Origin: Duncaniella dubosii
GTDB lineage: Bacteria > Bacteroidota > Bacteroidia > Bacteroidales > Muribaculaceae
DNA length: 64,000 nt
Direction of reading: 5' to 3'
Assembly (NCBI RefSeq): GCF_004803915.1
Contig: NZ_CP039396.1
Location: 2,790,001 to 2,854,000 of the forward strand
Shown: in pieces, positions 1 to 10,012 of the stretch
How positions within the stretch are numbered: the stretch's first letter is position 1
Layout: each line of letters opens with the position of its first letter
Notes under the pieces: generated by a model
Databases searched by the model: none
Seen by the model: only the letters and a program-made list of their open reading frames with translations
What the model was told of the DNA's origin: nothing
Translations under genes and position numbers: made by a program

Positions 1-302
1 ACAAGGTCGATTCAAAGTTGCAGCTTCTCTTGATGACAGCCAACATGATTCTTGGAAACATGGATGATTATTTTAAGGCTAAAACGAGGTTCGACCGACT
101 GGCGCGGCAGATTACAAACCAGCTTACGCAGGCGCTCGTCATCTTGCTCACGTCGGTTGTTTCTCATGATTATTCCGGTCTTGAAAATGGCTTGTCGCTG
201 ATTGAAAGCAAAGAAGGAAAACCGTCCAAGTTCCAGTCTATGCTGGCTTCTGAATACAAATATTATCTCTCTGTCGATTCTTCATGCCTGCTCAAAGCTT
301 AG
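1..302 (+). CDS. 3' part of an unrecognised gene, open at the window edge
   Basis: The frame is open from the first bases of the window to a TAG at 300-302, so the gene starts upstream. The visible ~99 residues are helical-looking, with no membrane segment or motif I recognise. The next frame (284-1099) overlaps by 19 bp. Adding one A to the AAA run at 296-298 would fuse the two frames smoothly (reading ...CLLKSLENFSG...), so this may be one gene broken by a one-base deletion rather than two genes. Function unknown. Confidence 0.5.
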   Translation, partial: KVDSKLQLLLMTANMILGNMDDYFKAKTRFDRLARQITNQLTQALVILLTSVVSHDYSGLENGLSLIESKEGKPSKFQSMLASEYKYYLSVDSSCLLKA

Positions 303-1099
303 AAAATTTTAGCGGTGCTGTGATGCCCGTCACGGACTCTACCGATCTGACGGCTACGATGGCCTATGGCTACTATCTGCTGGCGCGTTATCAATGTGGA
401 GTGGCTGATAGCTTGGCTGTTGGGCTTGATACGCATGGCGATGTGAGGGAACTTCGCCGCTTTGTACGACTGCTTGACCGTAGGCTCGACTCAGCCGTCC
501 CGGCTGAGTTGTGTAGTCTTGTCCCGCTCTATGAGCTGATTTATAGGGTAGGGCATGGGTGTGCGCCATCTACTAAAATCAGAATGGGAAGCCGTCAGAA
601 ATGCTTTCATGCGTGGCTTCATGGTGATATGGCTATCACCGAGACGCAGTTGGCAGGAATGATTCGGACTGATCTCAGGCGGAATCCGGCCGACGTTGAT
701 GCGAGACATCTGTCATGGTATGCCGGTGTAATCGACGGATGGTGTAGGGCGCTGAGGCGCACTCCTCGTTTTGCACAATTGTCCTTCGCCGAAAATTTTG
801 CCCGGCTATCGATACTTCTTAAAGAAAATCTTCGTGCATTTTATCCTGCAAGTGAAACCCGCGTGAAACAAGGCTGGGTTAAAGCCAACCTGATTGACAA
901 TCTCACAGATTGCGACACATTGTCGCTCAAGGAATACCGCTCATTTCTCAGCAGCGCTGTCTCTCACGGTATTACTACCTCGGAATATATAGCGCATGAT
1001 ACCGCTGCCCTTTCAGAGCTCGGCAGCCGGACTGACATTCATCCCTTTGAACGTGAGGCATACCGTCTGCTCAGGAATAGTCGGCAGTTTACCGCGTGA
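284..1099 (+). CDS. Unrecognised protein, probably the C-terminal half of the preceding gene
   Basis: An open frame of 271 codons whose ATG at 284 lies inside the end of the previous frame. The translation is rich in Leu, Arg and Ala, predicted helical, and reads like a periplasmic or cytoplasmic helical-repeat protein. I see no signal peptide, which fits a C-terminal fragment. No catalytic motif is visible. The gene lies 55 bp before the polysaccharide operon but I have no evidence that it belongs to it. It could be an independent overlapping gene; the one-base fix described for the preceding entry makes a single frameshifted gene more likely. Confidence 0.5.
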   Translation: MPAQSLENFSGAVMPVTDSTDLTATMAYGYYLLARYQCGVADSLAVGLDTHGDVRELRRFVRLLDRRLDSAVPAELCSLVPLYELIYRVGHGCAPSTKIRMGSRQKCFHAWLHGDMAITETQLAGMIRTDLRRNPADVDARHLSWYAGVIDGWCRALRRTPRFAQLSFAENFARLSILLKENLRAFYPASETRVKQGWVKANLIDNLTDCDTLSLKEYRSFLSSAVSHGITTSEYIAHDTAALSELGSRTDIHPFEREAYRLLRNSRQFTA

Positions 1100-1154
1100 C
1101 CTCTATTCATCACATATAAGCAAAACCAACTCCCAAATAATCACTATAACAACG

Positions 1155-2558
1155 ATGGAAAAATTTAATATAGCCGTGGCCGGGACTGGCTACGTCGGGC
1201 TTAGCATTGCCACTCTTCTTGCTCAGCACAACCATGTTACAGCTGTCGATGTCATCCCTGCGAAGGTCGATCTCATTAATGACCGCCGTTCACCGATTCA
1301 GGACGAGTATATCGAGAAATACCTTGCCGAAAAGCCTCTCGACCTCACTGCCACGCTCGACGGTGCTGCAGCCTACAGCAATGCAGATTTCGTTGTCATC
1401 GCAGCCCCGACAAACTACGACCCGGTCAAGAACTATTTCGACACCACCCATGTCGAGGAAGTCATCGACCTCGTGCTTGAAGTGAATCCCGAAGCTGTCA
1501 TGGTGATCAAATCGACAATTCCTGTGGGCTACTGCCGTTCGTTGTACATGAAATACGCAGCCAAAGGTGTCAAGCGTTTCAACCTTCTTTTCTCGCCTGA
1601 GTTCCTACGCGAGTCAAAGGCGCTCTACGACAATCTCTATCCCTCGCGTATCATTGTCGGCATACCAAAAATCATCGCTGACGAGCGTTTTGCCGACGAA
1701 AACGCTGCAATCCTCGCGGTTGCCGACCTCGAAAAACTCGACCGTGCGGCCCGCACATTCGCATCGCTTCTTCAGCAGGGCGCGATCAAGCAGGACATCC
1801 CCACGCTGTTCATGGGCATGAAGGAGGCCGAAGCCGTGAAGCTCTTCGCCAACACCTACCTCGCCTTGCGCGTCAGCTATTTCAACGAGCTCGACACCTA
1901 CGCCGAGGTCAAGGGACTCGACTCGCAGGCAATAATCGAGGGAATCGGTCTCGATCCGCGAATCGGTACTCACTACAATAACCCGTCGTTCGGCTACGGC
2001 GGCTACTGTCTGCCCAAGGATACCAAACAGCTGCTTGCCAACTACGCGGATGTGCCTCAGAACATGATGACGGCCATTGTCGAGTCAAACCGTACCCGTA
2101 AGGATTTCATAGCCGACCAAGTGTTGAAAATGGCCGGATGGTATGACTACTACGACAATAACACCTTCCGTCCGGCATCTAAAGACTCACAGCTTAATCC
2201 CCCAAGTGAATCTGAAGGAAAAGAACTTAATACTTCATCCTTAAACCTTGATACTTCACGCAATTCCGAAGGAAATTGCGTGATTGGCGTCTACCGCCTG
2301 ACGATGAAATCGAACTCCGACAACTTCCGCCAGTCGTCGATCCAAGGTGTGATGAAGCGTATCAAGGCCAAGGGCGCGACCGTCATCATCTACGAACCGA
2401 CCCTTGAAGACGGCTCAACCTTCTTCGGATCGCGCGTGGTCAACGACCTTGCCGAATTCAAACGCCTCTCCCACGCCATCCTTGCCAACCGCACCTCCCC
2501 CGACCTCACCGACGTCGAGGAGAGAGTCTATACACGTGATTTGTTTTCAAGAGATTAA
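1155..2558 (+). CDS. ugd: UDP-glucose 6-dehydrogenase with a 33-residue insertion
   Basis: NAD-dependent oxidation of UDP-glucose (or a related nucleotide sugar) to the uronate, supplying precursor for the polysaccharide made downstream. The N-terminal Rossmann motif is GTGYVGLS and the catalytic cysteine lies in [10 protein letters not shown]. The ATG at 1155 is chosen because the protein then begins [15 protein letters not shown], as the family does; the frame is open further upstream but without family similarity. The protein is 467 residues, longer than the usual ~390-440. The excess is a low-complexity Ser/Asn/Glu stretch encoded by about 2178-2276, inserted just before the conserved GVYRLTMK block of the C-terminal domain. 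First gene of the polysaccharide operon, 6 bp before the flippase. Confidence 0.93.
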   Translation: MEKFNIAVAGTGYVGLSIATLLAQHNHVTAVDVIPAKVDLINDRRSPIQDEYIEKYLAEKPLDLTATLDGAAAYSNADFVVIAAPTNYDPVKNYFDTTHVEEVIDLVLEVNPEAVMVIKSTIPVGYCRSLYMKYAAKGVKRFNLLFSPEFLRESKALYDNLYPSRIIVGIPKIIADERFADENAAILAVADLEKLDRAARTFASLLQQGAIKQDIPTLFMGMKEAEAVKLFANTYLALRVSYFNELDTYAEVKGLDSQAIIEGIGLDPRIGTHYNNPSFGYGGYCLPKDTKQLLANYADVPQNMMTAIVESNRTRKDFIADQVLKMAGWYDYYDNNTFRPASKDSQLNPPSESEGKELNTSSLNLDTSRNSEGNCVIGVYRLTMKSNSDNFRQSSIQGVMKRIKAKGATVIIYEPTLEDGSTFFGSRVVNDLAEFKRLSHAILANRTSPDLTDVEERVYTRDLFSRD

Positions 2559-2564
2559 TAAATA

Positions 2565-4016
2565 ATGGCTGAATCTCTAAAAAACCGCACTGTAAATGGT
2601 GTAGTTTGGAGTGCGATAGACAGGTTCTCTGCCTTAGGTATTCAGATAGTATGTTCTCTAATTATTGCTCATCTGTTAACTCCCGAGGATTTCGGTATTC
2701 TTGGAATGATTACTGTGTTTTCTGCAATCGGACTGGTAATTATAGACAGTGGTTTTGGATTAGCCCTTATTCGACGTAATGATGTGACAGAATTGGATTA
2801 CTCATCTGTCTTCTATTTAAATTTATTTCTTGCGATAATATGTTACTCGGTTCTTTATTGCTTATCTCCCTTAATAGCTGATTTCTACAATCTTGAACCT
2901 TTGACTCAGATATGTAGAGTTACTTTTTGGGTACTGCCTATCAATGCCTTCGGCCTTATTCAAAATACAATACTTCTAAAAAAAATTGATTTCAAAACAA
3001 TTGCGATTGCTTCACTTGCTTCCTCATTGTTTTCTGGTATTATAGGTATTATCCTTGCCTATAACATACGAAATGTCTGGGCATTGGTTATCCAAAATAT
3101 ATCTATGTATGGTCTTCGTTCCATTATTCTATGGTGTGTAGGCCATTGGAAACCAATGCTGCGCTTTTCCATAACTTCTATTAAATCAATGTGGAGCTAC
3201 TCCATGAATTTATTGGGTTTTGGCTTAATATCCAGCCTTACTCAAAATATATATCCGTTAGTAATAGGAAAGTTTTACAATGCTACGCAGTTGGGATTTT
3301 ATTCCCAAGCAGATCGATTGCAAAAGTTACCGGCAACAAGCATTACAGAAGTTATACAACGTGTTTGTTTTCCAGTATTATCAGAGGTCAAGGAAGATAT
3401 TCCTCGAATGCGCGAAGCTTATCGGAAAATCATAATGACAACTTTCTTCATCGTTTTTCCAATGATGATACTCCTGATAGGGATTGCGAATGAACTTATA
3501 ATGCTTTTACTTGGCCCTCAATGGAGCGAATCGATTTTATACTTTCAGATTCTATGTATTGTCGGTGCTCTCTACCCACTACATTCCATTAATCTCAACA
3601 TTCTTAATGTCGTCGGTAAAAGCCGGCTCTCACTTGTATTAGAAGTAGCAAGAAAGGTCATCCTTATTTTATTAATAATTATCGCTATCAAGTATGATAT
3701 GATTATACTTGTTCTTGCACAAGTAGTTTACAGCATAATAGTCCTGTTTCTAAATATGTATTATAGTGGCAGAGAAATTGATTATGGAATTATACAACAA
3801 TTTAGAGATATTTCTCCAACAATTCTCTTGTCTCTTATTTCATTGGGGCTGATTTCATTATTCATATATATCCCATATCAGCATGAATTTGTCTTACTTG
3901 TAATAAAGTGTTTGACTTTCATTATATCATTTTTTATGCTTAATCGAATATTCAAAACTCAATCATATTCATTTGCTATACCTATATTGGCCAATCTGAT
4001 AAAACAAATACGATGA
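2565..4016 (+). CDS. Polysaccharide flippase, Wzx/MOP family
   Basis: Likely moves undecaprenyl-linked oligosaccharide units across the inner membrane. The 483-residue protein is almost entirely hydrophobic, with 12-14 membrane segments. It starts with a basic amphipathic stretch (LKNRTVNGVVWSAIDRF) typical of the PST/RfbX branch, and family features such as LLTPEDFGILGM and FYSQADRLQKLP are visible. The ATG follows the dehydrogenase stop by 6 bp, and the 3' end overlaps the next gene (ATGA, 4 bp). Visibly AT-rich compared with ugd, gmd and fcl, as is common for serotype-specific capsule genes. The substrate cannot be told from sequence. Confidence 0.9.
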   Translation: MAESLKNRTVNGVVWSAIDRFSALGIQIVCSLIIAHLLTPEDFGILGMITVFSAIGLVIIDSGFGLALIRRNDVTELDYSSVFYLNLFLAIICYSVLYCLSPLIADFYNLEPLTQICRVTFWVLPINAFGLIQNTILLKKIDFKTIAIASLASSLFSGIIGIILAYNIRNVWALVIQNISMYGLRSIILWCVGHWKPMLRFSITSIKSMWSYSMNLLGFGLISSLTQNIYPLVIGKFYNATQLGFYSQADRLQKLPATSITEVIQRVCFPVLSEVKEDIPRMREAYRKIIMTTFFIVFPMMILLIGIANELIMLLLGPQWSESILYFQILCIVGALYPLHSINLNILNVVGKSRLSLVLEVARKVILILLIIIAIKYDMIILVLAQVVYSIIVLFLNMYYSGREIDYGIIQQFRDISPTILLSLISLGLISLFIYIPYQHEFVLLVIKCLTFIISFFMLNRIFKTQSYSFAIPILANLIKQIR

Positions 4017-4723
4017 ATCGATTCAGTAATATCATAACGTTTCTAAAGACAACCTCTATTATAAAAACTTTATATTTCAACTTTAAATCATTCAAATTCA
4101 CTAAGGCATTACATCTTCCTGTATTAGTCGGAAAGAAAGTATCCTTAAAATCTATCGGGAATGTAGTTCTGAACTATGATGGCCCTAAAAAAATTCATAT
4201 AGGGTCTGCGAATCTATTCAACACCACAACCTCTATGCCAACAATTTGGAATAATTTAGGCAATGTGGCTTTTAATGGACCGGTAACATTCTATCCCGGC
4301 ACAACGATATATGTCACGTCTAATGCCACAATTGAATTTGGAGGAAATAACAGGTTTGGGAAAAACACATCATTATTATGTACGAAATACATTAAGATAG
4401 GACATACGACAGGATTTTCATGGGATTGTCAGATTGCAGATTCTGATTTTCATTTTATTGAAAATATGGAATCCGGAGACATTAAACCACGTTCTGCTTC
4501 GATACTCATCGGAAACAATGTTTGGTGTGGAAATAGAGTTGTAATCGGAAAAGGAGTTACTATCGCTGACAATTGTATTTGTGGAATGAATACACTTGTT
4601 AATAAATCATGTGAGATACCATACTCACTACTTCTCGGAATCCCTGCAAAGATACGTTCTGGCAAATTTAGGCGTGTCTTTGATTTGGATAAGGAAAACT
4701 ATCTTATTTCTAAATTTGGATAA
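4013..4723 (+). CDS. Left-handed beta-helix acyltransferase
   Basis: 236 residues with hexapeptide repeats from about residue 90 to the end. The C-terminal part (IGNNVWCGNRVVIGKGVTI, then LLGIPAKIRS) is the classic O- or N-acetyltransferase end of the LbH family. Probably acetylates a sugar in the repeat unit, using acetyl-CoA in the cytoplasm. Overlaps the flippase stop by 4 bp and is followed 6 bp later by a glycosyltransferase, so it is translationally coupled in the operon. Unlike the two other acetyltransferases of this cluster, it is intact and has no long G tract. Confidence 0.85.
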   Translation: MNRFSNIITFLKTTSIIKTLYFNFKSFKFTKALHLPVLVGKKVSLKSIGNVVLNYDGPKKIHIGSANLFNTTTSMPTIWNNLGNVAFNGPVTFYPGTTIYVTSNATIEFGGNNRFGKNTSLLCTKYIKIGHTTGFSWDCQIADSDFHFIENMESGDIKPRSASILIGNNVWCGNRVVIGKGVTIADNCICGMNTLVNKSCEIPYSLLLGIPAKIRSGKFRRVFDLDKENYLISKFG

Positions 4724-4729
4724 CATCAA

Positions 4730-5857
4730 ATGGCGACTCTTATATTTGACAATACCCTTTCAGGCCATCATTTGGAATATCTCAATCACATCTACAAGGG
4801 TGCAATTCAACGCACCGACGAAAAATTTGTGTTTGCAGTTCCAAGACAAGAATGGAATAATGTCAGAGAAAAATGTGAATGGCCACAAGCCGACAATATT
4901 CGCTGGGTGATGCTTGACGACTATGAATGTCAGGACGTGTCCAAAGGCTCGATGTTAGTCCGATGCTTTAAACTCTCAAGATTGGTTAAACGGGTGGCGT
5001 TAAATGAGAACGTCAGTAAGATTAAATTGATATCCCTTGCCGGAGTCATACCATTTCTTCCTTTAATGCTCCCGAGCGAGGTCAAACTGTCTGGAATTAT
5101 ATATAAAATTTATCTCCGTGCGCCTAAAAAGGGATTTCGTGGTTTAATCGACAAGTTTAGATATACGATAATGGCAAGGAGCAGGTTAATGGATAAAGTT
5201 TTTATTCTAAACGATCCGCGCAGTGCCGAAAGACTTAATAAGATTTATGACTCACGACGTTTCATATCTCTTGCAGATCCCGTCCCCCAACCAGATATGA
5301 ATGAGGTGAGAAATCTTCGGCCTATATTGAATATACCATCTTCAGCCACTGTATTTCTTCATTTCGGGTCAATGGATAAGCGTAAAGGGACGCTTGAAAT
5401 ACTCCGAGCACTGAATGTCATGCCAAAACAAGAGCATTTTAATCGTTATTTCATATTTGCCGGACGTGTGGGTGATAATCTAAAAGATCAATTTTATTCT
5501 TTGGCAAAAGACGCTGAGTCGAAAGGTGCTCACATAATAATAAGAGACGAATTCTGCTCTTATGAATTACTTCATTCATTGTGTCATACATCTGATGTCA
5601 TATTGATTCCTTATCTATTGACTGATTTGTCAAGTGGTGCTTTGGGATATGCGGCGCTGCATCATAAACCGGTTATAGGACCGGCGAGCGGACTTATTGG
5701 AGAACTGATAAATGATAATAATTTGGGGCTTACGCTTTCATGTATAAATCAGGAAATGCTTGCAAAGTCCTTTTCGGTAGATATACCGTATGAAGAATCC
5801 ATGTATGCAGAAAAGAACTCCATTTATTTATTTACAAAAACAATTCTTGATTCATAA
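4730..5857 (+). CDS. Glycosyltransferase, GT-B fold (GT4-like)
   Basis: 375 residues. The C-terminal half has the nucleotide-sugar-binding half of a GT-B enzyme: FLHFGSMDKRKGTLEIL, FAGRVGDN, a region like VILIPYLLTDLSSGALGYAAL and a final Gly-rich HKPVIGPASGLIGELI, where the EX7E motif would sit. The N-terminal opening (FDNTLSGHHLEYLNHIY) suits acceptor binding. Adds one sugar to the lipid-linked repeat unit at the cytoplasmic membrane face; donor and linkage unknown. Stops immediately before the next ATG at 5858. Confidence 0.82.
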   Translation: MATLIFDNTLSGHHLEYLNHIYKGAIQRTDEKFVFAVPRQEWNNVREKCEWPQADNIRWVMLDDYECQDVSKGSMLVRCFKLSRLVKRVALNENVSKIKLISLAGVIPFLPLMLPSEVKLSGIIYKIYLRAPKKGFRGLIDKFRYTIMARSRLMDKVFILNDPRSAERLNKIYDSRRFISLADPVPQPDMNEVRNLRPILNIPSSATVFLHFGSMDKRKGTLEILRALNVMPKQEHFNRYFIFAGRVGDNLKDQFYSLAKDAESKGAHIIIRDEFCSYELLHSLCHTSDVILIPYLLTDLSSGALGYAALHHKPVIGPASGLIGELINDNNLGLTLSCINQEMLAKSFSVDIPYEESMYAEKNSIYLFTKTILDS

Positions 5858-7117
5858 ATGAATTTAAGGTTTAACATTCCGTCATATTCAGAGATTCGGC
5901 ATGAGTCCCGTCCTTTAGCTATGGGGTTAATAATTGTTGGGGCTGCTTTAGGAATGTATATGAATTTCTATTTTGGCAACATCGGATGGAATAATGTCCT
6001 TATGTTAGGCTCTTTGATGCTTTTACCCAATTGGAGAAATTTATCTTGTTTCCGATTGCCGTTTGTAAATCGAACGTTTAAAACCATATTACTTTTCCAA
6101 GTGATATGTATAGTCTACATGGTTATTGGAGGATTAATTGACATTTCACTTATGACATATCTTCTTTTCACCATATTTATGATGATAGGTATTATGTCTC
6201 AGACACCATCGGATATGTCAATTCCAAAAGTTGCGTTTTATTCATGGCTATTTGGGTGGATTTGCATTGCGTTTTGCACAACAACGATGGCTACGGGAGC
6301 ATTCTTTATCGAATATGCTCGTCTTCATGACGGATCTGGTTATCAAAGCATCTTGATTGATTTAACAATGGCAGGTAACATTTACACGTTTATTGTATGT
6401 TGTCTGTATTATCTCAAGAGTTCGAAGACAAAATCAAATCTTTCAATATTGGGTATTATTATAGGATTGATTTTAATGGTTATTCTTGGAAAGAGGACCC
6501 CGCTTCTTATTTCAATTATTTCGATATGTTTTTATCTATCCCGTTTTCATCCGATATCAAGAACTGTCAATAAAAAAGCGATTGGTTACAGCTTGCTGTT
6601 TTTAGGATTGATTGTATTGTTATTAAAAATATCAGATTTTGGTGAGATATTTATAACTGTAATAAAACGTTCCATTGATGGTGTTTTTGATATGATACAT
6701 GGAACCTCAAGTACAGGTGCCGCTGCGATGGAACGTTATCGGCTACGCGATTGGGCTTTTACATATATTGAAAATAAATTTACGCCGTTTAATTATCTTT
6801 TTGGAGCCGGATTTATGACAAAATGGCTCGATGCTCCCTTGCTTCAAGCTTATCTTGACATGGGAATAATCGGGTTTTCAGTATATTTTTACTACGTTAT
6901 TGTAAAGCCACTTAAATTGACATTTTCAAGGTTATCACGCAATCGAATCGTATTTTGGGGTTGCGCACTAAATTTTTATAATATTTTCTCCGCATTGAAT
7001 TCTGGTGTTCCATATACTCATCTTCGCTGGATACCACTAATTGTTTTGATTCTTACAATTAACAGTTTAAGAGATGGAAGCAACAGAACTGAAATCAAGC
7101 TATGTTACGAGTCGTAA
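5858..7117 (+). CDS. O-antigen/capsule polymerase, Wzy-like
   Basis: 419 residues with about 10-12 hydrophobic segments and a long hydrophilic loop around residues 270-320, the shape of Wzy polymerases, which join repeat units in the periplasm. Sequence identity within this family is always low, so the call rests on topology and on its place between glycosyltransferases and a flippase. The start directly abuts the preceding stop, implying coupling. It is very AT-rich. An alternative would be an O-antigen ligase, but the cluster needs a polymerase and this is the only candidate in it. Confidence 0.78.
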   Translation: MNLRFNIPSYSEIRHESRPLAMGLIIVGAALGMYMNFYFGNIGWNNVLMLGSLMLLPNWRNLSCFRLPFVNRTFKTILLFQVICIVYMVIGGLIDISLMTYLLFTIFMMIGIMSQTPSDMSIPKVAFYSWLFGWICIAFCTTTMATGAFFIEYARLHDGSGYQSILIDLTMAGNIYTFIVCCLYYLKSSKTKSNLSILGIIIGLILMVILGKRTPLLISIISICFYLSRFHPISRTVNKKAIGYSLLFLGLIVLLLKISDFGEIFITVIKRSIDGVFDMIHGTSSTGAAAMERYRLRDWAFTYIENKFTPFNYLFGAGFMTKWLDAPLLQAYLDMGIIGFSVYFYYVIVKPLKLTFSRLSRNRIVFWGCALNFYNIFSALNSGVPYTHLRWIPLIVLILTINSLRDGSNRTEIKLCYES

Positions 7118-7174
7118 ATATCCCATATTTTATCATTATAAATTATAACTGCCATTAATCAATCATTGTACGAT

Positions 7175-8272
7175 ATGTCAAAACTCTGTGTAATTTATAA
7201 TATGGCTGCCAAATATCGCGCCCCTATTTTCCAGTTGATGGATAAAGAAATGGACGTTGACTGGTACTTCGGCAATCCTATTGGTGATATAAAGGGATTA
7301 GAACCTGAATTATTGAAAAATGCAACTATCGTAAACCGTAAGATTTGGAAGGGACTTACGTGGCAAAAAGGTATCTTGAAGCATCTTGTTAATAAAAATT
7401 ATGACAGATATCTAATGCTTGGCGAACCATTCACGCTGTCGACTTGGGCTTTTATGCTATTAAAAAAAATAGTTGTCCCAGAGAAAAAAGTTTATTTATG
7501 GAGTCATGGTTGGTATGGTCGTGAGAATTTTACAAAGAAATGGATTAAACGTGCTTTCTTCGGGCTTGCTGATGGGAATTTTCTATATGGTAATTATGCA
7601 CGCAAAGTAGCAATTGAACAGGGAAACAATCCTGATAAATTATGGGTAATACATAACTCTCTTAATTATTCGAAGCACATAGAGTTACGCAGATTGATTA
7701 AACCGTCAGCCATCTATAAGGAATATTTTGGGGATGACAATCCGGTCTTGATATTCATCGGGCGTTTGACAAAAATAAAAAAACTTAATCAGATATTTGA
7801 AGCAGTTGCTTTTTTGAAAAAACAAGGCTCGAATTATAATGTGGTTTTAGTTGGCGACGGTGAAGAACGGTCTATGCTTGAAATAGAAGCTATAAAATTA
7901 AAAATTCCAGTATGGTTTTATGGAAGTTGCTATGATGAAATCAAGAATGCTGAGCTGATATACAACGCAGATTTATGTGTATCACCCGGTAACGTCGGTC
8001 TGACAGCAATACATGCAATGACATTTGGGACTCCTGTCATAACGCATTCTAATTTTTCCAATCAAATGCCAGAATTTGAGGCTATAATTCCCAATAAAAC
8101 AGGTAATTTCTTTACGGAGAATTCTATTCAAAATCTTGTTGAATCAATCTCAAAGTGGTTTTCAGATAAAAATTATTCACGAGAACGGATTCGACAATAT
8201 TGTTATAAAGAAATTGATAATTTCTGGACGCCTAAATATCAACTCGATATAATAAAAAAACATCTTTCATGA
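7175..8272 (+). CDS. Glycosyltransferase family 4 protein
   Basis: 365 residues from the ATG at 7175 (reading MSKLCVIYNMAAKYRAPIFQ). The N-terminal acceptor half is followed by the donor half with VLIFIGRLTKIKKLNQIFEA, VVLVGDGEERSMLE and a loop with LCVSPGNVGLTAIHAMTFGTP, the place of the GT4 EX7E motif. Retaining transferase acting in the cytoplasm on the growing lipid-linked unit. Separated from the polymerase by 57 bp, the longest gap in this part of the operon. Its TGA overlaps the ATG of the next acetyltransferase (ATGA). Confidence 0.85.
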   Translation: MSKLCVIYNMAAKYRAPIFQLMDKEMDVDWYFGNPIGDIKGLEPELLKNATIVNRKIWKGLTWQKGILKHLVNKNYDRYLMLGEPFTLSTWAFMLLKKIVVPEKKVYLWSHGWYGRENFTKKWIKRAFFGLADGNFLYGNYARKVAIEQGNNPDKLWVIHNSLNYSKHIELRRLIKPSAIYKEYFGDDNPVLIFIGRLTKIKKLNQIFEAVAFLKKQGSNYNVVLVGDGEERSMLEIEAIKLKIPVWFYGSCYDEIKNAELIYNADLCVSPGNVGLTAIHAMTFGTPVITHSNFSNQMPEFEAIIPNKTGNFFTENSIQNLVESISKWFSDKNYSRERIRQYCYKEIDNFWTPKYQLDIIKKHLS

Positions 8273-8810
8273 AATCTGTAGATGCATTTCAAGATATTCG
8301 TAAGAATTATAATAATGTAAACCTGTTTTCTCATATATATCGATGTTTAAATTCTCCATCATATCGTATCATCTGGTTATTTAGAGTTTTAGGGGGGGTA
8401 ATAGCTTGATTAGCAAGTTGCTCTCCTTATATTACCATAGATATTCACGTAAATATCTTATTGAACTTGAACCTGAGACAAGAATTGGTGCTGGCATACA
8501 TTTCCCACACAATGGGCCAATTGTAATTAATCCTAAAACTAAAATAGGAGAAAATTGCATAATACATCCATGTGTATTATTAGGTGGAGATCGTAAAACT
8601 GGAGCCCCTGTAATCGGTAATAATGTTTTTATAGGACATGGCTGTAAGCTTATAGGAAAGGTTGTAATTGGGGACTACGTTTTCATTGCTCCTGGGGCAA
8701 TTGTTACAAAAGATGTATATTCGGACTATATAATAGGTGCTGGCATAAATAATATAATCAGGACTACGGGTGGACGACAAGAAGTCGAACGCTATTCAAT
8801 AAAATTATAA
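8269..8810 (+). pseudogene. Serine acetyltransferase-like O-acetyltransferase, out of frame at a G7 tract
   Basis: A frame starting at the ATGA overlap (8269) encodes 44 residues ending in RVLGGVIA-stop. The rest, from about 8399, is the left-handed beta-helix domain of a CysE-type capsule acetyltransferase (RIGAGIHFPHNGPIVINPK, VIGDYVFIAPGAIVTKDVY) in the -1 frame. The break is at a run of seven G at 8392-8398. Eight G would give one 180-residue protein reading RVLGGGNSLISKLL, which matches the family. As given, the gene is OFF. It may be phase-variable, frameshifted during expression, or an assembly error. The GTG/TTG starts available downstream would lack the N-terminal helices. Confidence 0.8.
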
Positions 8811-8815
8811 ATATC

Positions 8816-10012
8816 ATGCCTATCCTTCTTCAAATCAACGTCACAGCCAACTGGGGTTCTACCGGCAAAATAGCCGAGGATATAGGAAAACTGGCAATCG
8901 AGGCCGGATGGGAGAGCTGGATTGCATATGGACGTGGAAATCCTACAAGCGCTTCCAACCTTATCCGTATTGGCAACGATTTTGATATGAAATTCCATGC
9001 GCTTCAAACACGGCTTTTTGACAATCATGCTCTTGCATCAAGTAAGGTGACAGAGGGATTTATCAGGAAAATAAAGGAAATAAAGCCTGACATCATCCAT
9101 CTTCACAATATACATGGCTATTATCTTAACTATCAGATTCTCTTCAGATTCCTAAAAGAGTATGATGCACCGATAATCTGGACGCTCCATGATTGCTGGC
9201 CGTTTACAGGCCATTGCGCCTACTACGATTTTGCAAAATGCTCACGGTGGCAGACTGAATGTCATGACTGTCCGCAACTTAAAAGCTATCCAGCCTCATT
9301 ATGGCATGACCGCAGCACAAAGAATTTCTTTACAAAGAAGGAATCGTTTCTCGGATGTCGGAATCTGACTTTTGTCCCTGTCTCCGACTGGCTGAACGGG
9401 GAGCTTAAAAAATCATTTCTGTCGGGCTATCCGGCCGTCACAATTCACAACGGCATAGATCTTTCGGTCTTCACCCCGGCTGAGACGGTTAAAGAAGACT
9501 CGACTCAAAAAATAATCCTTGGGGTTGCAAGCGTATGGGACAAGCGTAAAGGACTGGATGAGTTTGTAAAACTGCGTAAATTATTACCTGAAAACTATCA
9601 TATTACTCTTGTCGGTCTCTCGAATGACCAGATAGCAACCCTTCCTGATGGAATAACAGGCATAAGAAGAACCGAGAATGTCCGTCAGCTCGCCGATTTG
9701 TATTCGATGGCGGATGTATTTGTAAATCCAACCCTTGAAGACAATTTCCCGACAACCAACCTTGAGGCGCTTGCTTGCGGTACACCGGTGATAACATATC
9801 GGACCGGAGGATCGCCCGAAGCTATTGATGACGCTACGGGCTTCATCGTAGACTATCAGGATGTAGAAGCCTTGGCAAGACAGATTGTGACTGTTTGCGA
9901 GACCAATGCGATTTCTGCAAATGTATGCCGTAAACGGGCTGAAAATTTTTACAACAAAAAAATAGTATTCCAACAATACATCACTCTCTACAATAATTGT
10001 CTAAAACAATGA
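8816..10012 (+). CDS. Glycosyltransferase family 4 protein
   Basis: 398 residues. N-terminal Gly loop (NVTANWGSTGKIAEDIG), then HLHNIHGYYLNY and a Cys/His cluster (CAYYDFAKCSRW, CHDCPQ) often seen in Bacteroidetes WcaF-neighbour GT4 enzymes. The donor domain has GVASVWDKRKGLDEF, VGLSNDQI and the signature NPTLEDNFPTTNLEALACGTP, with the EX7E-type glutamates. Adds a sugar to the repeat unit. Codon use is visibly less AT-rich than the 2565-8272 block. The stop overlaps the ATG of the following acetyltransferase (ATGA), exactly as at 8269. Confidence 0.88.
   Translation: MPILLQINVTANWGSTGKIAEDIGKLAIEAGWESWIAYGRGNPTSASNLIRIGNDFDMKFHALQTRLFDNHALASSKVTEGFIRKIKEIKPDIIHLHNIHGYYLNYQILFRFLKEYDAPIIWTLHDCWPFTGHCAYYDFAKCSRWQTECHDCPQLKSYPASLWHDRSTKNFFTKKESFLGCRNLTFVPVSDWLNGELKKSFLSGYPAVTIHNGIDLSVFTPAETVKEDSTQKIILGVASVWDKRKGLDEFVKLRKLLPENYHITLVGLSNDQIATLPDGITGIRRTENVRQLADLYSMADVFVNPTLEDNFPTTNLEALACGTPVITYRTGGSPEAIDDATGFIVDYQDVEALARQIVTVCETNAISANVCRKRAENFYNKKIVFQQYITLYNNCLKQ

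Noticed and set aside
5858..7117. O-antigen ligase (WaaL) instead of polymerase
   Set aside because: Topology alone cannot exclude it, but the gene lies within the transferase/flippase operon, where a polymerase is required.
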